Below, one piece after another: positions 7,043 through 15,018 of a stretch of 36,728 nucleotides of DNA. Position numbers and translations under genes: made by a program. The notes below the pieces were generated by a model. That model saw only the letters and a list, made by a program, of their open reading frames with translations, was not told the DNA's origin and searched no databases. The DNA comes from an uncultured Clostridia bacterium (GTDB lineage Bacteria > Bacillota > Clostridia > Christensenellales > Borkfalkiaceae): NCBI GenBank assembly GCA_947629515.1, contig CANRDY010000013.1:1-36728 (forward strand), read 5' to 3'. Within the stretch, counting starts at the first letter, position 1. Each line of letters starts with the position of its first letter.

Positions 7043-7696
7043 TTACTTGGAGAGGATATTGAGGTATTCGTCGGGGTCTACGACTTCGCCGTTGCGGAAC
7101 ACCTCGAAGTGCAGGTGGTCGCCGTCGAGGTTTTCGACGCCCTCCGCAACCGCCACGGTTCCGATAACGTCGCCGCGGTTTACCTTGCTTCCCTCTTTAA
7201 GAGTTTCCGAGGCGTCGATGAACCTGTACACCGTGGTAACGCCGTTCGCGTGCTCTATGGTAACTTCGGTCCCGTACAGAACGTCGTCGCTGGTCACCGA
7301 CTTGACCGTTCCGTCCACGGCGGCAAGCACCTCGGTTCCCGCCTTGGCGGTAAAGTCCATGCCCTCGTGCAAGCGATACCAGTCCATGGTCTTGTCGTAG
7401 CCAAACACGTGCGCCTTTGTGAGGTTTACCTCGCGTATGGGCACTATGAACTCATACTTCGACGAGGTGTCGGCAGAACCGCCCGAACCTTCGGGGTCTT
7501 TCTCGCCGCCCGTCTGCTCGTCCGAGGGATCGGTAATGTCGGCGTTGCTCTCGCCGAGCAGGTTTGTCTCTCCTCCGCGTACCGCAAATACCACCGCGAT
7601 CGTTATCGCCGCGATCACCAAAATACATGCGGCAAGCACGAGGTAGTACAAAAGTACTCTCTTCTTCGTGGGTTTGATCTTTTCCTTGTCTTTCAT
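7043..7696 (-). CDS. LytM (M23)-like membrane protein, SpoIIQ-like
   Basis: A 217-residue protein with a cytosolic Lys-rich start, one membrane segment (about 14-39), a Gly/Glu/Asp-rich linker (40-80) and an outside LytM/M23 domain. Zinc-ligand motifs are present: H110 and D114 (HEGMD) and HLHFE at 194-198. However, the usual YxHL segment that carries another active-site His reads VYRFID at 156-161, so the His is missing and cleavage activity is doubtful. That pattern and the single-span layout recall SpoIIQ, the forespore partner of SpoIIIAH, but the usual spoIID and spoIIID neighbours are not here. AAGGAG lies before the ATG. It follows the unknown exported gene at 7727-8143 by 30 bases and is probably co-transcribed with it. 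A division- or cell-wall-linked amidase regulator is an alternative. Confidence 0.85.
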   Translation of the reverse strand: MKDKEKIKPTKKRVLLYYLVLAACILVIAAITIAVVFAVRGGETNLLGESNADITDPSDEQTGGEKDPEGSGGSADTSSKYEFIVPIREVNLTKAHVFGYDKTMDWYRLHEGMDFTAKAGTEVLAAVDGTVKSVTSDDVLYGTEVTIEHANGVTTVYRFIDASETLKEGSKVNRGDVIGTVAVAEGVENLDGDHLHFEVFRNGEVVDPDEYLNILSK

Positions 7697-7726
7697 GATT
7701 TCAACTCCTTGTTGTTTTATATTTTT

Positions 7727-8143
7727 TTAATATCCGCCGAAGATTATGGGCGAGGCGACTTTAACGCCGTCCTCTTTGACGCAGATATGCAGGTTTACCG
7801 TCTGCCCGTACAGCTCCACCGAATAGGGCAGGTCTGCCGAGCAGTAGTAGTTTACGCTGTCCGAAAGCTCCTCTTCAAAGAGCACCTTTGCGTTCACTTT
7901 GCTCAAAAACTCTTCGAGCTCGAGGCTGTCGTACTCGGCGCACTCCCCGCACACGTCCTTTAACGCAAGGCGCAAAAGGGCGGGGGAATTTGTTTTTACC
8001 TCGCGGCAATCGCGCGAGCTTGTTCCGCAGTAAAAGATGTAGCCCTTTCCCATGTCGAAGGCAAGCCTTTGCCTGAAGAGCGCGAACGCGCAGGCGAGCG
8101 CAATCAAAAATATAATTGGAAATATCCGCCTTGCAACTTTCAT
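7727..8143 (-). CDS. Unknown exported protein with six outside cysteines
   Basis: I do not recognise this 138-residue protein. Residues 7-24 form a hydrophobic signal anchor or signal peptide after a basic start (MKVARRIF). The rest would be outside and holds Cys at 39, 46, 65, 68, 101 and 121, enough for three disulfides, including a CGEC pair. It ends in NLHICVKEDGVKVASPIIFGGY, whose pattern faintly recalls the YwmB C-terminus; that is a weak hint only. It is the first gene of a likely two-gene unit with the LytM-like protein and is divergent from yicC. A G-rich ribosome site lies before the ATG. A partner of the LytM protein at the cell envelope is an inference from position. Confidence 0.7.
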   Translation of the reverse strand: MKVARRIFPIIFLIALACAFALFRQRLAFDMGKGYIFYCGTSSRDCREVKTNSPALLRLALKDVCGECAEYDSLELEEFLSKVNAKVLFEEELSDSVNYYCSADLPYSVELYGQTVNLHICVKEDGVKVASPIIFGGY

Positions 8144-8191
8144 CTTTCAGCCCCCCGTGGTTACGTAAAGGTTATTGCCCGCCTTTCGGGA

Positions 8192-8221
8192 AATATACGC
8201 CTCAAAAAATATATTTTTCAA
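8192..8221 (-). promoter_or_regulatory. Possible promoter for the exported protein/LytM pair
   Basis: On the minus strand, TTGAAA (8221-8216), 18 bases, TATATT (8197-8192). It is divergent from the yicC promoter, about 35 bases apart. Confidence 0.45.
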
Positions 8222-8256
8222 AAGGTAACAAGGGCAAGTTTTTGTTGCGCAAACGC

Positions 8257-8285
8257 TTGTAATTTACCAAAATTGTTGATATAAT
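8257..8285 (+). promoter_or_regulatory. Promoter of the yicC-gmk-rpoZ operon
   Basis: TTGTAA, 17 bases, TATAAT; the expected start is near 8292, about 27 bases before the yicC ATG, which has a GGGGGTG ribosome site. Confidence 0.75.
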
Positions 8286-8318
8286 GTTTATACTCTTATA
8301 AATGGGGGTGAACTGTAT

Positions 8319-9194
8319 ATGTTGAGTATGACGGGATATGGCAGAAGCGCGCTTTCATTTGACGGTATCGAGGTCTCGGCGGAGATAAAGACCGTCAACA
8401 ACCGCTACCTCGACGCCAATCTGAAATGCCCCCGCGCTTTCGCCGCCGAAGAGGAGAATATCCGCGGTATAATAAGGGAATATATCACGCGTGGGCACGC
8501 CGACGTATATTTATCGTATACCGACAAGCGCGAACGCGCAAAGACATTTTCGATAGATACCGCCACCGCAAAGGCGTACGCCGAGGCGGCGGCAAAGATA
8601 GCCGCGCTCTTCCCCGAGGCGCAAAACGACGTTACCGTAACGGGAATTTTGCGCTACCCCGAGGTTTTAAGGGCTGAAGAGGATACTTCTTTGGACGACG
8701 ATCTGAAGAACGCAATGATAAAAGCCGTCCGCGCCGCGCTCGAAAAACTCAACGCCATGCGAAAGACCGAGGGCGAAAAGTTAAAAGCCGACATGCTCTC
8801 GCGCATGGACGAGATAGAAAGGCTTACCGAAGCCGTAAAGCAGCGCGCGCCCCTTGTCGCCGAAAACTACCGCGAAAAGTTAAAGGCAAAAATGGACAAG
8901 ATACTCGGCGCGGCGGGAGTGGACGAGGCGCGCATCCTCTCGGAAGCGGCGATCTTCGCCGACAAGAGCAACATAGACGAGGAACTTACAAGGCTCTTTT
9001 CGCACATAAGCCAATTCCGCGCCATCTGCGGCGAGGAGATAGTGGGCAGAAAGCTCGACTTCCTCGTGCAGGAGTTCAACCGCGAGGCGAACACCATCTG
9101 CTCCAAATCAAACGACCTTGAAATAACGCGTCTGGGGCTTGCTTTGAAGAACGAGATAGAAAAGGTGCGCGAGCAGGTTCAGAACGTGGAGTGA
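8319..9194 (+). CDS. yicC: YicC family endoribonuclease
   Basis: A 291-residue protein of the YicC/YloC family, described as an RNA-cleaving stress-related protein in Escherichia coli. It begins with the hallmark MLSMTGYGRS, continues with EIKTVNNRYLDANLKCPR (near residue 22), has a long helical middle rich in Lys/Glu, and ends with the conserved region GRKLDFLVQEFNREANTI followed by CSKSND. Length is normal. It is the first gene of an operon whose next gene, gmk, starts within 3 bases of its stop, the standard Firmicutes order yicC-gmk-rpoZ. The start is fixed by a GGGGGTG site 8 bases before the ATG. Confidence 0.95.
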   Translation: MLSMTGYGRSALSFDGIEVSAEIKTVNNRYLDANLKCPRAFAAEEENIRGIIREYITRGHADVYLSYTDKRERAKTFSIDTATAKAYAEAAAKIAALFPEAQNDVTVTGILRYPEVLRAEEDTSLDDDLKNAMIKAVRAALEKLNAMRKTEGEKLKADMLSRMDEIERLTEAVKQRAPLVAENYREKLKAKMDKILGAAGVDEARILSEAAIFADKSNIDEELTRLFSHISQFRAICGEEIVGRKLDFLVQEFNREANTICSKSNDLEITRLGLALKNEIEKVREQVQNVE

Positions 9195-9196
9195 GT

Positions 9197-9757
9197 ATGC
9201 GGAATCTTTTGATAGTGCTTTCGGGACCTTCGGGCGTGGGCAAGGGCACGATAGTGGGCGAACTTAAAAAGAGGGGCAATTACAGCCTTTCGGTCTCGTG
9301 CACCACGCGCGCCCCGCGCGAGTGCGAAAAGGACGGCGAGGCGTACTTTTTCATCACCCGCGAAAAGTTCGAAGAAATGCTCAAAAACGGCGGTTTTCTG
9401 GAATACTCCGAGCACTTCGGCAACTACTACGGCACGCCCGCGGCGTTCGTTAAAGAAAAACTCAAATACGGCGACGTGCTCCTCGAAATAGACGTGGACG
9501 GCGCGTTGCAGGTGAAGAGATCGTACCCCTCGGCTCTTCTCATAATGATAGCTCCGCCGAGCGAAGAGGAGCTTATAAAAAGGCTCAAAGGCAGGGGTTC
9601 GGAAGAAGAGGATAAGATACGCGAGCGACTCAAACGCGCCTCTTACGAGCTTTCGAAGAAGGAAGAATACGACTATACCGTCATAAACGACGACCTCGGC
9701 GAGGCGGTCGGGCGGGTAGAACGCATAATAAAGGACAGAAAGGAGAAAGGCATATGA
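9197..9757 (+). CDS. gmk: Guanylate kinase
   Basis: Phosphorylates GMP to GDP with ATP, in the cytosol. The P-loop GPSGVGKGT lies at residues 9-17, followed by the GMP-binding SCTTRAPRECEKDGEAYFF region, FLEYSEHFGNYYGTP, and the lid RLKGRGSEEEDKIRERL. At 186 residues it is of normal length. The ATG at 9197 is chosen because the protein then begins MRNLLIVLSGPSG and a GGAG site lies 5 bases upstream; an in-frame GTG at 9191 overlaps the yicC stop. Its stop overlaps the rpoZ start by four bases (ATGA), so the two are translationally coupled. Confidence 0.97.
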   Translation: MRNLLIVLSGPSGVGKGTIVGELKKRGNYSLSVSCTTRAPRECEKDGEAYFFITREKFEEMLKNGGFLEYSEHFGNYYGTPAAFVKEKLKYGDVLLEIDVDGALQVKRSYPSALLIMIAPPSEEELIKRLKGRGSEEEDKIRERLKRASYELSKKEEYDYTVINDDLGEAVGRVERIIKDRKEKGI

Positions 9758-9972
9758 TAAATTCACCCTCGGTAGACGTGCTCATACGCAAACTCGGCAC
9801 CGACGATCAGCCCGTATCGCGCTATGCGCTGTGCGTTGTGGCTTCCAAGCGCGCGCGGCAGATAATCGAGGCTTCGCAGGCAAATCCCCCCGCGGGCCCC
9901 GAGATAATAAAGGAACTCGCCGTTGCGGCAAAGGAGATCGCCGACGGCAAGATCAGGTGCGTAAAGGATTGA
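9754..9972 (+). CDS. rpoZ: RNA polymerase omega subunit
   Basis: A 72-residue omega subunit that helps assemble RNA polymerase around the beta-prime subunit. The family pattern is clear: an N-terminal segment with SRYALCVVASKRARQI, then a helix ending KELAVAAKEIADGKIRCV. AAGGAG lies 9 bases before the ATG and the start overlaps the gmk stop by four bases. It is the last gene of the yicC-gmk-rpoZ set; a 209-base spacer with short repeats separates it from priA. Confidence 0.93.
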   Translation: MINSPSVDVLIRKLGTDDQPVSRYALCVVASKRARQIIEASQANPPAGPEIIKELAVAAKEIADGKIRCVKD

Positions 9973-10036
9973 GTTTCGGCCGCGTACACGTATTTGGGGT
10001 ACGCGGCGCGTCATTTACGCCCGAAAATTTTTTGAA

Positions 10037-10144
10037 CGCCCGTTAAGAACGCGTTAAACACGCAAGGTTCGAACGCGTTAAATACGCCCGTTAAGAACGC
10101 AGTGTTTTTAACGCGAACGCGCACACGACGCCCGTTAAAAACGC
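10037..10144 (+). repeat. Short repeats between rpoZ and priA
   Basis: CGCCCGTTAAGAACGC occurs at 10037-10052 and 10085-10100, and as CGCCCGTTAAAAACGC at 10129-10144, with partial AACGCGTTAAA copies between. The spacing is 48 and 44 bases. No gene or terminator stem with a T-run is evident. Confidence 0.6.
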
Positions 10145-10181
10145 GCGTTTTATTGACCTAAAAAAATACGCACAGGAAAAG

Positions 10182-12353
10182 ATGTACGCACAGGTAATAG
10201 TCGACATAGCGCACAGTCAGGTAGACAGGATATTCGAATACTCCTGCCCGGACGGTCTCAACGCGGGGAGCAGGGTAAAAGTTCCCTTCGGCGGACGGGT
10301 AATAGAGGGGTTTGTCATATCGGTCTCGGACAGGTGTTCGATAGACCCCGCAAAGGTAAAGCCGATAGCGGGGGTTTTCGACGAAGTTCCGGCTCTCGTG
10401 CCCGAATGTTTAAGTCTCGTCGAAAGGATATCCGAGAGGTTCAGAACGCCCAAGGCGGCGGCTCTGCGCCTTTTTGTGCCCTCCGAGATGAGATTGGGCA
10501 AGGTTTCCGAGGCGTACAAGACCTTTGTAATACCCAAAAACACCGACTACGCGTTCCCCAAAAGCGCGAAAAAACAGGCGGAAGCGGCGGCTTACTTAAA
10601 AGAACACGGCGAGTGCGAACTTACCCCCCTTTGCGAAAAGTTCGGACGGAGCGCGGTCAACGCCCTGAGGGATAAGGGGGTGGCGGAGTTCGAACGGCGC
10701 GAGGTCTCGCGCGTGCCCTTTTCGGATGAAGAGGGAAAGGAACAGCCCAAGCAGCTCACCCCCGCGCAGGAAGCGGCAATAACAAATATCGAAAGCTCTT
10801 CAAAGCGCGTACAGCTCATTCACGGCGTTACGGGAAGCGGCAAAACAGAGATATATCTCAACCTCATAGCCGACAGGATAAAGGCGGGAAAGACGGCGAT
10901 CTTTCTTGTTCCCGAGATATCGCTGACCCCGCAGATGCTCTCGCAGCTGCGCGCCCGTTTCAAGGGGGCGGCGGCGATACTGCACAGCGGACTTTCGGCG
11001 GGCGAGCGGTTCGACGAATGGCGCAGACTGCGCTCGGGCGAAGCAAAGATAGCCATAGGCGCGCGGAGCGCGGTGTTCGCCCCCCTGCAAAACATAGGCG
11101 TTATAATAATAGACGAAGAGCACGACGGCTCGTACGTTTCGGAGAGCGCGCCCCGCTACAACACGGCGGATATAGCCCTCTGGCGGGCGGAATACAACGA
11201 CTGCAAGCTCGTGTTGGGGAGCGCGACGCCGTCGGTCGAAAGTTACCTTAAAGCTCTCGACGGGGAGTACAACCTCATAAAACTTCCCGAAAGGATAAAC
11301 AAAAAACCCCTGCCCGAGATAATAATCGCCGACATGCGAAAAGAGGTGAAAAGGGGCAACAACTCCGCCTTTTCGTACGCCTTGCGGGAAGAGCTTTCAA
11401 AGACCCTTTCCGACGGCAATCAGGCGATAATCTTTTTGAACAGGCGAGGCTATTCGCACACGGTCATCTGCCGCGACTGCGGGTATGTGTGCAAGTGCGG
11501 CAACTGCGACGTATCGCTCGCCTACCACAGCGAGGAGAACTGCCTCAAATGCCACTACTGCGGGGCGAGGTACAAAATGCCGACAAGCTGCCCCGAGTGC
11601 GGGGGCAGGCGTCTGCACTACGGCGGCACGGGCACGCAGAAAGTAGTTTCCGACCTAAAAACCCTCTTCCCCGCCGCAAGGATAATAAGAATGGACAACG
11701 ACACCGTCTCGGGCAAGGACGGTCACTATAAAATACTAAACGCGTTCAAGCGCAGAGAGGCGGATATCCTCGTGGGAACGCAGATGATAGCCAAGGGGCA
11801 CGACTTCCCCTCGGTCACTCTCGTGGGCATACTCGACGCCGACATGAGTTTACATTTTTCCGATTACAGAAGCGGCGAGCGGACCTTTCAGCTCATAACG
11901 CAGGTCGCGGGCAGAAGCGGCAGGGCGGGGCAAAAGGGCAAGGTGGTCTTGCAGACGTACAGCCCCGAGAACATAATTTTGCGCTACGCCGTCGCCTACG
12001 ACTACGAGGGCTTTTTCGGCAACGAGGCGCAGATAAGAAAGGCTACCCGCTTTCCCCCGTACTCCCTCGTGTGCAGGGTGATGGTCACATCCGAGGACGA
12101 AAAAAAGGCTCTCGAAGCCCTCAAAAGCGTGTACTTTTCCATTGAAGAACTGAGAACTCTCGAGCCCGATAGCTTTATATTCATGAACCGCATGCACTCG
12201 CCCATAAAGAGGATACAGGGCAAATACCGCTATCAGGTGCTCATGCGCCTCGACGACGGCAGACTGTTGGGGAAAATTTACGACATAGCGGCGAAAAACA
12301 CCTCTTCGAGCGTGTTGTGCTATGTCGAAGAAAACCCCGCAAATCTCTCTTAA
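10182..12353 (+). CDS. priA: Primosomal helicase PriA
   Basis: A superfamily 2 DNA helicase that restarts collapsed replication forks and loads the replicative helicase. In order: the N-terminal fork-binding domain starting MYAQVIVDIAHSQVDRIFEY, Walker A GVTGSGKTEIY near residue 215, the DEEHDG box near 310, then the zinc-binding insert with eight Cys in CRDCGYVCKCGNC and CLKCHYCG...CPECGG (about 430-485), GTQMIAKGHDFP near 535 and QVAGRSGRAG near 575. The 723-residue length is slightly shorter than average for Gram-positives. AGGAAAAG lies just before the ATG. It starts the priA-def-fmt-rsmB-rlmN run. Confidence 0.97.
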   Translation: MYAQVIVDIAHSQVDRIFEYSCPDGLNAGSRVKVPFGGRVIEGFVISVSDRCSIDPAKVKPIAGVFDEVPALVPECLSLVERISERFRTPKAAALRLFVPSEMRLGKVSEAYKTFVIPKNTDYAFPKSAKKQAEAAAYLKEHGECELTPLCEKFGRSAVNALRDKGVAEFERREVSRVPFSDEEGKEQPKQLTPAQEAAITNIESSSKRVQLIHGVTGSGKTEIYLNLIADRIKAGKTAIFLVPEISLTPQMLSQLRARFKGAAAILHSGLSAGERFDEWRRLRSGEAKIAIGARSAVFAPLQNIGVIIIDEEHDGSYVSESAPRYNTADIALWRAEYNDCKLVLGSATPSVESYLKALDGEYNLIKLPERINKKPLPEIIIADMRKEVKRGNNSAFSYALREELSKTLSDGNQAIIFLNRRGYSHTVICRDCGYVCKCGNCDVSLAYHSEENCLKCHYCGARYKMPTSCPECGGRRLHYGGTGTQKVVSDLKTLFPAARIIRMDNDTVSGKDGHYKILNAFKRREADILVGTQMIAKGHDFPSVTLVGILDADMSLHFSDYRSGERTFQLITQVAGRSGRAGQKGKVVLQTYSPENIILRYAVAYDYEGFFGNEAQIRKATRFPPYSLVCRVMVTSEDEKKALEALKSVYFSIEELRTLEPDSFIFMNRMHSPIKRIQGKYRYQVLMRLDDGRLLGKIYDIAAKNTSSSVLCYVEENPANLS

Positions 12354-12405
12354 ATATCGATATATATTGTAATTTTGCCATAAAGACCCTTAAAAAGGAG
12401 CGGAT

Positions 12406-12870
12406 ATGTCAACGAGATATGTTTTGCAGGAGGGCGATCCCGTTTTAAGGCGGGTGTGCGACCCCGTAAAGAACTTCAACGGCGAGCTTAAAAAACTGCT
12501 CGACGACATGCGCGACACCGTGCGCGCCGAAAACGGAGCGGGGCTTGCCGCGCCCCAGATAGGCGTTCCCGTGCGCGCCGTCGTCATCGACGTGGAAGAG
12601 GGCTTTTTCGAGCTTATCAACCCGCGCATAGTCGCCGTCAAGGGCGAACAGACGGGACCCGAGGGCTGTCTTTCGTTAAAGGGCAAGCAGGGCACGGTCA
12701 CGCGCCCCATGCGCGTTAAAGCCGAATACCGCGACAGAGACGGGCGCAAGCACAAGCTGACCTGCGAGGGGTTCTTCGCCCGCGCGGTCTGCCACGAGCT
12801 CGACCACCTCGACGGCGTGTTATACACCGACAAGGCGTCGGAAGTCTACGATTTAGAGGACGGACAATGA
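12406..12870 (+). CDS. def: Peptide deformylase
   Basis: Removes the formyl group from the N-terminal Met of new proteins; a metal enzyme acting at the ribosome. All three family motifs are seen: GAGLAAPQIGV, EGCLSL with the Cys ligand, and HELDHLDG with two His ligands and the catalytic Glu. The 154-residue size is normal for a short type-1/3 form. An AAGGAG site lies before the ATG. Its stop overlaps the fmt ATG by four bases, coupling formylation and deformylation genes as is common. Confidence 0.97.
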   Translation: MSTRYVLQEGDPVLRRVCDPVKNFNGELKKLLDDMRDTVRAENGAGLAAPQIGVPVRAVVIDVEEGFFELINPRIVAVKGEQTGPEGCLSLKGKQGTVTRPMRVKAEYRDRDGRKHKLTCEGFFARAVCHELDHLDGVLYTDKASEVYDLEDGQ

Positions 12871-13784
12871 AGATAGTCTACGCGGGTTCGCCGCAATTTG
12901 CCGTTGCCCCGCTCAAAGAACTTTTGGATTCGGGCGAAGAGGTGATAGCGGTCATAACGCAGCCCGACCGCCCGTTCGGCAGAAAAAAAACGCTCACCCC
13001 CACGCCCGTAAAGGCGTTCGCGCTTTCGGTCGGCTTGCCCGTTTACGACTTCGACGACATACGCAAACACACCGACGACGTGCGCGCTCTCGGCGGGGAT
13101 ATAATGATGACCTGCGCCTACGGGCAGATACTTTCGGAGGAGATATTGAACCTCTTTTCGGGCGGGGTGTGGAATCTGCACGCCTCGCTTCTGCCGCGCT
13201 TTCGCGGGGCTTCGCCCATTCAGTCGGCAATACTTGCGGGCGAACGCGACACGGGCGTCACCGTAATGAAGACCGAAAAGGGGCTTGACTGCGGGGATAT
13301 ACTGCTTGTAAAGAGGTGTTCGGTGGGCGAAAAGACGTGCGGCGAACTCTCGGAAGAGCTTTCGCTGCTCTCCGCAAAGGCGGCTGTAGAGGCGATCGCC
13401 CTTTTAAGGGCGGGGAACGTACAACTGCTGTTGCAGGACGACGGCGCGGCGACTTACTGCAAAAAGATAAAAAAAGAGGACGCCCGCCTCGACTTTACGG
13501 GGGAAGCCGAAGAGCTTGCCAGAAAGGTGCGCGCGTTCAGCCCCGCCCCCGCGGCGTATTGCCTTTTGAGGGGCGGCGCGCTCAATATTTTGAACTGCAA
13601 GGTCGTTGAAGAGCGCGGGGGAAAGGCGGGCGAGGTGACCGCCGCCGACAAGAGCGGAATTACCGTCGCATGCGGCAAGGGGAGCATTAAGATAACCTCT
13701 CTGCAACCCGCGGGCGGCAGGGCAATGACCGCCGCCGACTTTGTCAACGGAAGAAAGATAAAGGCGGGCGACGTACTTGACTAA
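12867..13784 (+). CDS. fmt: Methionyl-tRNA formyltransferase
   Basis: Formylates initiator Met-tRNA using 10-formyl-tetrahydrofolate. The N-terminal domain starts MKIVYAGSPQFAVAPL and carries the folate/active-site segment NLHASLLPRFRGASPIQSAI near residue 108, with D(T)GVTVM further on. The C-terminal OB-like tRNA-binding domain covers roughly 205-305. At 305 residues it is of normal length. It overlaps def by four bases (ATGA) and rsmB by eight bases at the other end, so it is inside a coupled operon. Confidence 0.96.
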   Translation: MKIVYAGSPQFAVAPLKELLDSGEEVIAVITQPDRPFGRKKTLTPTPVKAFALSVGLPVYDFDDIRKHTDDVRALGGDIMMTCAYGQILSEEILNLFSGGVWNLHASLLPRFRGASPIQSAILAGERDTGVTVMKTEKGLDCGDILLVKRCSVGEKTCGELSEELSLLSAKAAVEAIALLRAGNVQLLLQDDGAATYCKKIKKEDARLDFTGEAEELARKVRAFSPAPAAYCLLRGGALNILNCKVVEERGGKAGEVTAADKSGITVACGKGSIKITSLQPAGGRAMTAADFVNGRKIKAGDVLD

Positions 13785-15018
13785 CCCCCTTGCCGATCCC
13801 TATCTCGTGCTCTTGAAGGTGTACAAAGAGGGGACGTACTTAAAACAGGCGATAGCCGAAACGCCGACGGAACCCTTGAACAGGGGGCGAACGGTCAGGA
13901 TCTGCTACGGGGTAGTCGAAAAGGACTGTTATCTTGAAAAGGTAATTGCGTTCAACACCCGCAAAAGCCCAAAACTTTCGGTAAAGCTAATATTAAAAAT
14001 AGCCGTATATATGCTCGAATTTATGGGCAAGCACGACTATATGGTCGCCGACTGCGCCGTCGAGCTTGCCAAAAAGGCGGGCAAGGACGGGGCTTCGGGC
14101 TTTGTCAACGCATTTTTGCGCTCGTATTCCCTACCGCCCGAAAGCGAGGGGGACGAGGGCATTGCCGAACGCACTTCCACCCCTTTATGGCTCGTAAAAA
14201 AGTTAAAGCGAAGCTATAAGCGACAGGCGGAAGAGATACTCTCGGCACCCTCCGCGGGCGTGTGCGTGCGCTTTTTCAAAGACCCGAAAAACTACCTTTC
14301 GTCGCCGCATATCCCCACGCCTTTCGAGGGAGTGTATATCTTCCCAAACTTCGTGCGCGACGGCGGGTTCGAAAGGGGGGAGTACACCTTTCAGTCGGTC
14401 GGTTCGGCGGCTATATGCGACGCCGTGGGCAGAGCCGCCGAAAGGGAACTTAAAGGGGGCGGAACTCTGCTCGACGCGTGCTCCGCGCCGGGCGGAAAGG
14501 CGATCGCGCTCTCGGCAAAATTTTCTGCCGTGGTCGCGTGCGACGTTCACCCGCACAGGGTAAAACTCATCGAAAGTTACGCCCTCAGAACGGGGGTGAA
14601 GAACGTGAGCGCGCAGTTGCGCGACGGCTCGGTATTCTTCCCCGAATGGGAAGAAAAATTCGACGCCGTGCTCGTCGACGCGCCTTGCTCGGGCACGGGA
14701 GTCATAAACGAGAACCCCGACATAAAGCTGTTCAGAAAGCAAGAGGATATCCCCGCCCTCGCGCAAAAACAGCTTGCAATTTTATCGAACTGCGCGCGCT
14801 ATGTCAAAAGGGGAGGGCGGCTATGGTATTCGACCTGCTCGCTTCTGCCCGAGGAAAACGACAGCGTGGTATACGCCTTTTTGCAGAGTACGGACGAGTT
14901 CGGACTTGAAATACCCTCATCGCCCTTGCCCTCGATCGACACGGGAAGGGGGTTGCAGTTTGTGCCGAATATTTCCCTCGGCGCGGGGTTTTTTCTGACG
15001 GGATTTATTAAAAAATGA
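13777..15018 (+). CDS. rsmB: 16S rRNA (cytosine-967-C5)-methyltransferase
   Basis: Methylates C967 of 16S rRNA with S-adenosylmethionine. An N-terminal NusB-like helical RNA-binding part (about 1-130) precedes the Rossmann methyltransferase. Motif I is LDACSAPGGKA, motif IV DAPCSGTGVI, and motif VI YSTCSLLPEEN carries the likely nucleophile Cys354. The 413-residue length is a little short, with a reduced linker domain. The start is TTG at 13777, overlapping the end of fmt by eight bases; this start keeps the family start NPLADPYLVLLKV. Its stop overlaps the rlmN ATG by four bases. Confidence 0.93.
   Translation: MTNPLADPYLVLLKVYKEGTYLKQAIAETPTEPLNRGRTVRICYGVVEKDCYLEKVIAFNTRKSPKLSVKLILKIAVYMLEFMGKHDYMVADCAVELAKKAGKDGASGFVNAFLRSYSLPPESEGDEGIAERTSTPLWLVKKLKRSYKRQAEEILSAPSAGVCVRFFKDPKNYLSSPHIPTPFEGVYIFPNFVRDGGFERGEYTFQSVGSAAICDAVGRAAERELKGGGTLLDACSAPGGKAIALSAKFSAVVACDVHPHRVKLIESYALRTGVKNVSAQLRDGSVFFPEWEEKFDAVLVDAPCSGTGVINENPDIKLFRKQEDIPALAQKQLAILSNCARYVKRGGRLWYSTCSLLPEENDSVVYAFLQSTDEFGLEIPSSPLPSIDTGRGLQFVPNISLGAGFFLTGFIKK

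Noticed and set aside
7109-7963. A 284-codon plus-strand open frame across the LytM and Cys-rich genes
   Set aside because: It spans two minus-strand genes that have good starts, ribosome sites and a terminator; shadow frame.
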